NCBI GenBank assembly: GCA_905221605.1
Contig: CAJNDS010000480.1
Coordinates: 704,939-766,938 of the forward strand
From: Symbiodinium natans
Taxonomy: Eukaryota; Sar; Dinophyceae; Suessiales; Symbiodiniaceae
Length of the DNA: 62,000 bases
Direction of reading: 5' to 3'
Every line of letters begins with the position of its first letter. Position 1 is the first letter of the stretch. A model generated the notes under the pieces. That model searched no databases and was not told the DNA's origin. It saw only the letters and a program-made list of their open reading frames with translations. Shown here piece after piece: positions 43,487 to 50,991 of the stretch. The position numbers were made by a program, and so were the translations under genes.

Positions 43487-43870
43487 GTTTCCGGTTCCCC
43501 TGGGCATGAGTGCCCAGCCTTGCCGGCACTTCCGGAAACTTGGTCGCCCAGTGGCACCCTTTTCCCACATACTTAGGGTCTAGGGTTCTAGGGTTCTAGG
43601 GTTTTGGGGTTTTGGGGTTCTAGGGTTCTAGGGTTTTGGGGTTTTGGGGTTTTGGGGTTTAGGGTTCTGGGTTCTAGGGTTTAGGGTTTAGGGTGTAGGG
43701 TTCAAGGTTCCCTTATAAAGTAACCAGCCCAAAACAGATGTCCTTATTGACACATGCTTACTGCAAGGAAAGGATGTTGCCGCATCGAATCGATCGAGCC
43801 GATGGCAGAGACCATGAGAGCAACCCGAGCCGACGCGTGATCCCGTGCCCGGGAATTCCTTTAGCATAAA
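43487..43870 (+). CDS. candidate exon pair split by a family G introner
   Basis: TTCGCTGCAG is a good acceptor at 43476-43485. Joining the sequence up to 43534 with that from 43768 (one GAAA kept) leaves two + frames open: one ends RIESIEPMAETMRATRADA, the other ends CPGIPLA. I cannot choose the frame. The exon-like look on both sides and the GA-AG borders support a real intron. Confidence 0.35.
43539..43767. mobile_element. family G introner with telomere-variant core, GAAA duplication
   Basis: The left end CTTGGTCGCCCAGTGGCACC and right part CTTATAAAGTAACCAGCCC...CTTACTGCAAG match family G. GAAA flanks both sides (43535-43538, 43768-43771). The middle (about 43570-43705) is GGGTTCTA, GGGTTTTG and TTTAGGG units. 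The right interior is kept, so the telomeric part was added inside an existing element. Confidence 0.75.
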
Positions 43871-43972
43871 CAACCCTAAACCCTATACCCTAAACCCTAA
43901 ACCCTAAGCCGAGGCGAAAACACGAAGCGAAGACGTAACCCTAGACCCTACAATAAGCCCTCAAATCGCGCA

Positions 43973-44589
43973 ATGATGAAGCTTGATACCTTTCGTTTTG
44001 GGGCCATCGGCTACCAGCGTGGGTACTTTGAGGGTCGGTTCGGGCGTTTTACGGGCCAACATCTTGGCGCGCTTCCAAATCGCGAGAGCAGTGAAGGTAC
44101 ATCGACACGTTTGGCTATGACCTCCCGAAGTCTTGCAAAGCCAGAGTCCACGTGGCCAAGGAAGGCCCGCCCGATCTCCTACAACTGCCCAGGCATGCCA
44201 TCGCAAGGGAGGTGCCGGCTTACCCCCCGCGCGCATTCCGCGAGTCTGTTCCCTCCGCAATCTCGCCAAAGGTTTTCGAGCCGACGGATTTCGAGGAGTT
44301 GGAGCTGTTGGCCAAGAACTTGCAGCAGAGCAAAGATGCGGAAGAGCTGCTGCAGAAGCAGAAGCAGCTTGAAGAGCTTGAGCAGCATTTAGCAAGGCAG
44401 GGCATGGAGGCCCAGGGCAAGTTGGACGAGTGCCTGGCGCAGAAGGTCCAGCTCGAGGAGCAGTTGGAGCAGCAGCGCGTGACGGCCCACAATCTGGCTC
44501 AGAAGCAGAGGGAAATGGAGGAGCTGCTTGCGAACCGCCCGCCCCCGGCCCCCACCCCCCAAAAGCAACCACACCCCTCTCAAACCAGA
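43973..44589 (+). CDS. start of coiled-coil gene: exons 1 and 2
   Basis: Exon 1 (43973-44022) starts at ATGATG. Intron 44023-44096 is GT...AAG with GTAC repeated at both borders. Exon 2 is 44097-44589. The joined frame begins MMKLDTFRFGAIGYQRGYID and continues TFGYDLPKSC. A roughly 30-residue linker (VFEPTDFEELELLAKN) leads into a Lys/Glu/Gln-rich coiled coil of about 75 residues (EELLQKQKQLEELEQHLARQ and on), then a Pro-rich tail. Donor A|GTAAGC at 44590. Function unknown: a cytoskeletal or scaffold-type protein is only a guess from coiled-coil content. A long minus-strand frame over the same bases is a GC shadow. Confidence 0.68.
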
Positions 44590-44654
44590 GTAAGCTCCTA
44601 CCTGAAGGCTCTGATGTAGTGCCCTTTTGGGTTAGTTATAGAGGATTCCCCTAA

Positions 44655-44872
44655 AAAGGTACCCTAAACCCTAAAAACCCTAAAAACCCTAAAAACCCTA
44701 AAAAACCTAAAAACCCTAAAAACCCTAAACCCTACACCCTAAACCCTAAACCCTAAACCCTAAACCCTAAACCCTAATCCCTAAACCCTAAACCCTAAAC
44801 CCTAAACCCTAAACCCTAAACCCTAAACCCTAAACCCTAAACCCTAAACCCTAAACCCTAAACCCTAACCCT
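44655..44872 (-). repeat. CCCTAAAAA variants then telomere units
   Basis: Nine-base CCCTAAAAA units (44660-44725), then about 20 CCCTAAA units, all inside the intron between exons 2 and 3 of the coiled-coil gene. Confidence 0.92.
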
Positions 44873-44905
44873 AAATCTAAACCAGTAAGTTTTTGTGCCA
44901 TGAAG

Positions 44906-44968
44906 GAGCTCCTAGAACTCGAGCGCAGCTTCAACCAGAAGATTGTCGCGGAGAAGAGGGAGATTCAG
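44906..44968 (+). CDS. coiled-coil gene, exon 3
   Basis: ATGAAG acceptor, then ELLELERSFNQKIVAEKREI ending in Q. The end is set by a GA donor (CAG|GAGAAG), but the frame stays open about 12 bases more. Phase 0. Confidence 0.6.
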
Positions 44969-44980
44969 GAGAAGAGCCTG

Positions 44981-45146
44981 GGATTAGGGTTTAGGGTTTA
45001 GGGTTTAGTGTTTAGTGTTTGTAGGGTTTAGGGTTTAGGGTTAAGTAGGGTTTAGAGTTTAGGGTTTAGGGTTTAGGGTTTAGGGTTTAGGGTTTAGGGT
45101 TTAGGGTTTAGGGTTTAGGGTTTAGGGTTAGGGTTTATAGGGTTTA
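44981..45146 (+). repeat. telomere-unit block (TTTAGGG)
   Basis: Two runs with TTTAGTG variants between. Fills the intron before exon 4. Confidence 0.9.
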
Positions 45147-45153
45147 CGGCCAG

Positions 45154-45213
45154 GAGCAGCGGGAGGTCCTCCTCCAGCAGAAGGAGCAAGAGATCCAAGC
45201 CATCCTCCGCGAG
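45154..45213 (+). CDS. coiled-coil gene, exon 4
   Basis: GGCCAG acceptor, EQREVLLQQKEQEIQAILRE, donor GAG|GCGCCA (GC) or a GT donor ten bases later that would break phase. Twenty codons, phase 0. Confidence 0.62.
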
Positions 45214-45978
45214 GCGCCATACTGTGAGCTTGCAGTTTGTCTTCTTAGGGTAGCTAGTTTTTTCATGGTCCCTTCATGGGCCCTCAAAAAGGGGGTTTAT
45301 GGTTTAGGGTTTAGGGTTTAGGGATTAGGGTTTAGGGTTTAGGGTTTGCTGTGATAGGGCGTAGGTGCTGTGAAGGTTAGGTTTCGGAACAAGCTCGATA
45401 GCTTCGTGAGGTGCGTAGAGCAGCTTTGGCCCGATTGTGGAGGGCCATCTAACACTTTTCTCCCACCCCACGCCGTCCGAGGCGGCAAAGCCACCCAAAC
45501 CTATTCCTTTTATGGTTTAGGCCTAAACTCAAGGCAACAGTCCACTTCTAAAAACTTATTCAGTTTCATGACGTTCGGGGTTGGGTCCGAGAGTCAAAGG
45601 AATGGCAGGGGGTGTCAGGGGGCCCTAGGTAGTTTCAGGGGGGCTTGGCGCAGAGGCCAAGCAGGGCCAGAGGGCTCAGGGATGTCAGGGAAAAAGATGA
45701 CCAGGGGGCAGGAGGGCCCCCCCTGCGCCTGAGCCCTGAGCACCCTGCGGCAAGGGGTCCGGGTCCTCCTCGGCTTGCGCCATCGAAGTTCAGGCGCCCC
45801 CCCAACGTAGGGGGGCGGTCTAGGCCCTGAGTTTAGGGTTTAGGGTTTAGGGTTTAGGGAAGTACAGTAGCCTCCAAAAAGTTAGAACATCCTTATCCCA
45901 CACCCAAAAAGACTTACTCAAGGGAATCCCAGCCTTAAACCATGCTCCAACTTTCTGGAGTTTACTGCATGTCAAGTA

Positions 45979-46088
45979 CCCTCAGGATCCATGTACCTAT
46001 ATAGTATATACTTAGGCCTTAAAGGGGTTCCTATATACTAGCTTTAGGGGCCAAGTATGTACCATATAGGTACATGGATCCTTTGGGT
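45979..46088. mobile_element. family B element, best-preserved copy
   Basis: CCCTCAGGATCCATGTACC and GGTACATGGATCCTTTGGG termini, inner arms TAGTATATACTTAGGCC and GGCCAAGTATGTACC. It lies inside a coiled-coil gene intron. No clean 4-bp duplication is visible. Confidence 0.82.
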
Positions 46089-46189
46089 GTAGGGAAGTCG
46101 GCGTCCCTTTTTTGATCCTCGCGATGAAGGGCCCTACATGGGCCTCGCAGAGGAGTTTAGGAGACCCAGGCAAGGAGAATGGTTGGCAT

Positions 46190-46335
46190 AGGGTTTAGGG
46201 TTTAGGGTTTAGGGTTTAGGGTTTAGGGCTTAGGGCTTAGGGCTTAGGGCTTAGAGCTTAGGGCTTAGGGCTTAGGGTTTAGGGTTTAGGGTTTAGGGTT
46301 TAGGGTTTAGGGTTTAGGGTTTAGGGTTTAGGGCA
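46190..46335 (+). repeat. telomere units with TTAGGGC sub-array
   Basis: TTTAGGG, then seven GGGCTTA units, then TTTAGGG again. The variant forms an uninterrupted island. Confidence 0.9.
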
Positions 46336-46429
46336 GGAGAAAGCTATCAACCCCCACAGCAAGGATGGGGAAAGAAACAAAGCCGTTCACTCTGAAGCCT
46401 TAACTCCAGTTTCCCCGGCCCCAATCCCT

Positions 46430-47090
46430 GCAACCCTAAACCCGAAACCCTAAATCCTAAACCTAAAACCTAGAGCCCCAGCCCCAAACCCTAAACCCTA
46501 AACCAACCCTAAACCAACCCTAAACCGGCCCTAAACCCTGAAACTCTTAAACCTTAAAACCCCAATCCCCAAAACCTTAAACCCCAAACCCCAACAAGAA
46601 CCCTAAAGCCCTCAACCGCTAAAGTCCTTAAAACCCCTAAAACCCTCAATCCTAAACCCCTAACCCACCAAAAAAAACCTAAAACCCCCGACAACCTCAA
46701 AAACCCCTACAACCCCTAAAATCCCTAGAACCCCCAGAACCCCTGGAACGCCTAGAACCCCTAAACCCTAAAACCCCCAAACCCTTAAACCCCTAAACCC
46801 TAAACCCCCTAATCTCTACCCGCAACCTGGCGACCAGGAGCCCTAAACCCTAAACACCTAAACCCTAAACCCCTAAACCCTAAACCCCTATACTCCCTAA
46901 ACCCCTAAACCGCTAAACCCTATTTTCAACCTGACGACCAGGAGCGACTCCCCCTAAACCCTAAACCCCTCAAAACTCCCAAAACCCTCAAAACCCCCAA
47001 AACCCCCAAAACCCCTCGACCCCCAAACCCTAAGCCCTAAACACCTACCCCCTAAAACCCCTAAACCCCTGAACCCTAAAACCCTAACCT
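46430..47090 (-). repeat. highly degenerate CCCTAAA field with duplicated acceptor
   Basis: CCCTAAA, CCCCTAAA, CCCCCAAAA and similar units. The exon 5 acceptor region (ACCTGGCGACCAGGAGC) occurs at about 46821, 46929 (one mismatch) and 47087. Only the last leads into an open exon. Confidence 0.8.
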
Positions 47091-47099
47091 GGCGACCAG

Positions 47100-47186
47100 G
47101 AGCGATTTCAGAGCCAGGAGCTCTTGGCCACCCAGGCAGCGCGCCAAAGCGACGAGGACAAGAAGCGACAGGCCGAGCTCAGGGCG
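47100..47186 (+). CDS. coiled-coil gene, exon 5
   Basis: GACCAG acceptor, ERFQSQELLATQAARQSDED then KKRQAELRA. Ends at a GA donor before GAGGGTTTAAGG or slightly earlier at CAG|GCCGAG. Phase 0. Confidence 0.6.
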
Positions 47187-47194
47187 GAGGGTTT

Positions 47195-47460
47195 AAGGTT
47201 TAGGGTTTAGGGTTCAGGGTTTAGGGTTTAGGGTTTAGGTTATGTTCGTTGGCTGCGGGTTTAGGGTTCAGGGTTTAGGGCATAGAGTTTAGGGCTCAGG
47301 GCTTAGCGTTTAGGGTCTAGGGCTAAGGGTTTTAGGGCTCAGGGCTTAGCGTTTAGGGTTTAGGGTTCAGGGCACAGGGTTTAGGGTGTAGGGTTTAGAG
47401 TTGTAGGGTTTAGGGTTTTAGGGTTTACGGTTTACGGTTTTGGGGTTTATGTGTCTAGAC
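47195..47460 (+). repeat. degenerate telomere-unit field
   Basis: TTTAGGG with TTCAGGG, TTTAGCG, TTTACGG variants, following exon 5. Confidence 0.8.
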
Positions 47461-47645
47461 GGGGATTTCCGAGAGTAGGGATACCCATTTTGGGGGGGGT
47501 TTCCTGCAATATTTTGCGGGGTGTAGGAAGGGACCCCTATTTTTGGAAACATATTGTCTATGTTTGGGCCATAAAATGCTACCGCAGTTTCTAGGAGCCC
47601 CCTTAAGCCCCGAGCATCTGCTGTACAAGGACATGGACCCTTACT

Positions 47646-47788
47646 TGGAGGTTCATGGTACTTATTAACCAAATTATAACTGTACTTCTAACTGTACTTA
47701 TGACTTTATTAGGGTACTTAAGGGGCTTATCAGTGGGTTATAAGTACAGTTATAATTGGTCAATAAGTACCATGAACTTCCGAGTAGG
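47646..47788. mobile_element. family C inverted-repeat element
   Basis: TTGGAGGTTCATGGTACTTA and ATAAGTACCATGAACTTCCG termini with inner TTATAACTGTACTT and TATAAGTACAGTTATAA arms. A family B right end (TGTACAAGGACATGGACCC) abuts its left border at 47621-47641. Confidence 0.78.
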
Positions 47789-48410
47789 GTTGTAGGGCTT
47801 TTGAAGCCGAAGGTGTCTGTCTACATGCGAACATAGCAGTAATTAGCATAACATTTCGGATAGGGAGCTTAGGGCCTAGAATATCACGGTTTAGGGGCTT
47901 AGGGGTTTCGGGGTTTAGGGGTTTAGGGGTCTAGGGGGTTTCGGGGTTTAGGGGTTTGGGGGTTTACGGGTTTAGGGTTCTAGGGGTTTAAGGGGGGTTT
48001 AGGGCTTCGCGGATTTTGGAGTCAAGGTTTCAGGGAGCTTTAGAACATGCAAAGATCATGATCGGTACATGCGTGAGTCTCCAGTGCCCAGAGCAGGGTG
48101 CAGAGCTCTGTGACGCTGATTGGTGAAGAGGGCTTGGGCGTTGATATTTGGGATTCTGCGGTGTTGGGTGTATGGGTTGTAAGGAATGTTTAGGGTGCAT
48201 ACAAGTGTATTTTAGCTCTACACCCTAAAGCCCTGCACCTCTGAACCCGAAAACCCTAAACCCCAAGTCCACACCTTAAAACCCTGAACCCTAAACCCAG
48301 AAACCATGAGCCCTAAACCCCAAACCCTAAACCCCTGAACCCAAATTCCCTTCAGGTTGTGGGCGGGTTTAGCACCCTTGGGTCCGGACTATGGGCATGG
48401 GTGCAGCCAG

Positions 48411-48455
48411 TCCCTGCAGGCAGAGTTGGACGCAGTTCGCGCGCAACTGGGCCAG
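48411..48455 (+). CDS. coiled-coil gene, exon 6
   Basis: GCAGCCAG acceptor, SLQAELDAVRAQLGQ, donor CAG|GCCGCA; a GTATGT donor at 48467 is the alternative. Fifteen codons, phase 0. Confidence 0.58.
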
Positions 48456-48745
48456 GCCGCACTCTTGTATGTTTGAGCGTTTAGGGTTTAGGGCTTAGGG
48501 TTTATTAGGGTATATATTTATTCTTGCACCCAAACTCTAAAGTTTGATGATCCCTGGATCCACTTTCAGCACCGGGGATTTGCATCCCATGATCAAGGGA
48601 TGAAGACTCGAACCCCTAAGGTTGTACCCCTAAAGGTTCCCCTTACTACACTCCTAATCTGGCCCTCATATTCCCTTAGGGATCCTTAAAAAGGAGCCCC
48701 CAAAACCAAAGGGCGCAACCTTAAGGGGCCCAAGGGTCCGAAGAC

Positions 48746-48856
48746 TTAGGGTTTAGGGTTTAGGGTTTAGGGTTTAGGGTTTAGGGTTTAGGGTTTAGGG
48801 TTTAGGGTTTAGGGTTTAGGGTTTAGGGTTTAGGGTTTAGGGTTTAGGGTTTAGGG
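48746..48856 (+). repeat. telomere-unit block (TTTAGGG)
   Basis: Sixteen perfect units within the intron before exon 7. Confidence 0.93.
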
Positions 48857-48881
48857 ACATGAATTGATCAGTGCCAGTCAG

Positions 48882-48929
48882 GTCACGCATCAGTTGGAGG
48901 AGGAGATCCGGGCAGAGTCTCAACGCAAG
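48882..48929 (+). CDS. coiled-coil gene, exon 7
   Basis: CCAGTCAG acceptor, VTHQLEEEIRAESQRK, donor AAG|GCCAGC. Sixteen codons, phase 0. The frame stays open to about 48960, followed by an AT-rich microsatellite. Confidence 0.6.
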
Positions 48930-48960
48930 GCCAGCGCCCACCTCACCATGTCTAACCAAT

Positions 48961-49180
48961 ACCCCCCCCCCCATTTATACATGTATATATATATATATTT
49001 ATTTATTTATACATATGTTTTTGTGTATTTATATTTATATTCATATTAATTTATATTTATATTTACATGTATATTTATTTATTCAAGTATGCGGTTATAA
49101 TGAAATAAAGAAGAGGGGAAACTCTGAACCCCAACTAAACCCATAAACACCCCCACCCCCCCCCCCCCCACCCCCCAACC
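48961..49180. repeat. poly-C and TTTATA microsatellites in an intron
   Basis: C run, TATATTTATT repeats (48976-49080) and another C run (49146-49182). Confidence 0.85.
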
Positions 49181-49378
49181 CCCAAATCAAAGTTTTGATG
49201 GCACTGTTCCCTGTTTTGAGTCTAGTTTCCCTTATACCAGACAGGGGCACTCTTACGCATTATAATATGGTTACCTAGAGACACAATGATAACCCTAAAT
49301 CCTACGTCCCAAACCCTAGACCCTAAACCCTAAACCCTAAACCCTAAACCCTAAACCCTAAACCCTAAGCCAGAACAG

Positions 49379-49444
49379 GTGCAGGAGTCCCAGCACTTCG
49401 CCGTGCGCAGCCGGCTCGAGGGAGAAGTCCAGACTCTGAAGGCG
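49379..49444 (+). CDS. coiled-coil gene, exon 8
   Basis: AGAACAG acceptor right after a CCCTAAA block, VQESQHFAVRSRLEGEVQTL then KA, GT donor GCG|GTGGAC. Twenty-two codons, phase 0. Confidence 0.62.
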
Positions 49445-49456
49445 GTGGACTTTTTA

Positions 49457-49815
49457 GGGGCTTAGGGTTTAGGGTTTAGGGTTTAGGGCTTCTGGTTTGG
49501 GGTTCGGGGTTTAGGGTCTATAGGGTTTAGGGTTTGGGGTTTAGGGTTTGGGGTTTAGGGTTTAGGGTTTGGGGTTTAGGGTCTATAGGGTTTAGGGTTT
49601 GGGGTTTAGTGTTTTGGGTTTAGGGTTTGTGGTTTAGGGTCTATAGGGTTTTGGGTTTGGGGTTTGAGGTTTAGGGTTTAGGGTTTGGGGTTTAGGGTCT
49701 ACTTATAGGGTTTAGGGTTTGGGGTTTAGGGTTTAGGGTTTGGGGTTTAGGGTTTGGGGTTTGGGGTTTAGGGTCTATAGGGTTTAGGGTTTGGGGTTTG
49801 GGGTTGAGGGTTGAG
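49457..49815 (+). repeat. higher-order repeat of telomere variants
   Basis: A compound unit (GGGTCTATAGGG then TTTAGGGTTTGGGG) recurs at about 49513, 49570, 49638, 49696 and 49770. Higher-order structure means the array evolves by unit-level duplication. Confidence 0.82.
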
Positions 49816-50029
49816 GGTTTTTGGGCTTAGGGCTTGGAATTGAGGACTTGAGGTTGAGGATGTGGGTTTTAGGGCTTCGGCCTGAGTTCGGAGGATTTAG
49901 GGTATAAGTAGTACTGTTGGTCCGGGCGGGCCCTGAACTCTAAACACTAGCCCGCCTAAGAATAAAAACCCTAAGGCGTAGAACATCCCTGAAGCCAAGC
50001 GACCTAGAAGTCCCAGTGCATGTCCCTGC

Positions 50030-50145
50030 AGCTAGACCGGGTCTTTAGAAGTGTAGGGGAGGTCGCTGCACCTGCTCTGGCTTAGGGTTTAGGGTTTAGG
50101 GTCTGGACCGGGTCTGTAGAAGTGTAGGGGAGGTTGGAGTTTTTG
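50030..50145 (+). repeat. direct duplication of a 35-bp segment
   Basis: GACCGGGTCTTTAGAAGTG with TAGGGGAGGT appears at 50036 and again, with one change, at 50104, separated by telomere units. Confidence 0.75.
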
Positions 50146-50249
50146 CCGCTGCATCGAGAAGCATGAATGCCAAGATCCCTCCATGAACGTCCACAACTCC
50201 CATACTGGGGTAATATGATACACACAAGCTTCAACAAAGCTCCGACCCT

Positions 50250-50409
50250 AAACCCTAAACCCTATAAACCCTATAAACCCTATAAACCCTATAAACCCTA
50301 TAAACCCTATAAACCCTATAAACCCTATAAACCCTATAAACCCTATAAACCCTATAAACCCTATAAACCCTATAAACCCTAAACCCTATAAACCCTATAA
50401 ACCCTAAAC
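50250..50409 (-). repeat. homogeneous 9-bp CCCTATAAA array
   Basis: About 16 units of a telomere-unit derivative, bordered by normal CCCTAAA. The Tyr-Lys-Pro ORF read from it is an artefact. Confidence 0.92.
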
Positions 50410-50504
50410 CCTAAACCCCAAACCCTAAACCCTAAACCCTAAACCCTAAACCCTAAACCCTAAACCCTAAACCCTAAACCCTAAACCCTAAACCCTAAAC
50501 CCCA
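50410..50504 (-). repeat. telomere-unit block (CCCTAAA) before exon 9
   Basis: About 13 units, ending in CCCCAAACCAG, the exon acceptor. Confidence 0.92.
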
Positions 50505-50510
50505 AACCAG

Positions 50511-50588
50511 GCACGCGAGGAGGAGCTGCGCCAAGCACTGCGGCAGCGCGAGGCGGAGGCTGCGAACGCTGGGCGCCGCGTGGCCCAG
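50511..50588 (+). CDS. coiled-coil gene, exon 9
   Basis: CCAG acceptor, AREEELRQALRQREAEAANA then GRRVAQ, donor CAG|GCGGTG. Twenty-six codons, phase 0, same size as the exons at 36753 and 54821. The next gene (TDH) begins 400 bp later. Confidence 0.65.
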
Positions 50589-50991
50589 GCGGTGGCTTTT
50601 GAAGTCTCATGGTACCTCTCCCTTGGGGTTCAGGGTTTAGGGTTTAGGGTTTAGGGTTTAGGGTTTAGGGTTTAGGGTTTAGGGTCGACCATGGGATGTT
50701 GTTTAAGGATGGTGCTTCTCACTTAGGGTCTAGGGTTTAGGCCTCAGGGTCTATACCATGGTATGTTGTTTAGAGCTGCTAGGGTGTTTTGGGCCACTGA
50801 GTGAGAAGTGCTTTGTTGCCGAACAGCCGCTGTCGGCCGAAATGAGGAGCCTTCGTCTTGGATCCAAAAAGGAAGGAGCCGCAAAACCCTCAACTCTTAT
50901 CCAATCCTGCCTAAGTCCTCTTTGCGGCTTTGGGCTCAAAGTTCCCCAAAAGCACGTTGCTACTTTGAGCTTGTGCCTTCCTTTCGCCGCC

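Noticed and set aside
43961-44572. 203-codon minus-strand ORF
   Set aside because: Antisense shadow of coiled-coil exon 2; Ala/Pro/Ser-rich with no family features.
50167-50382. ORF with repeated Tyr-Lys-Pro
   Set aside because: Translation of the CCCTATAAA array.
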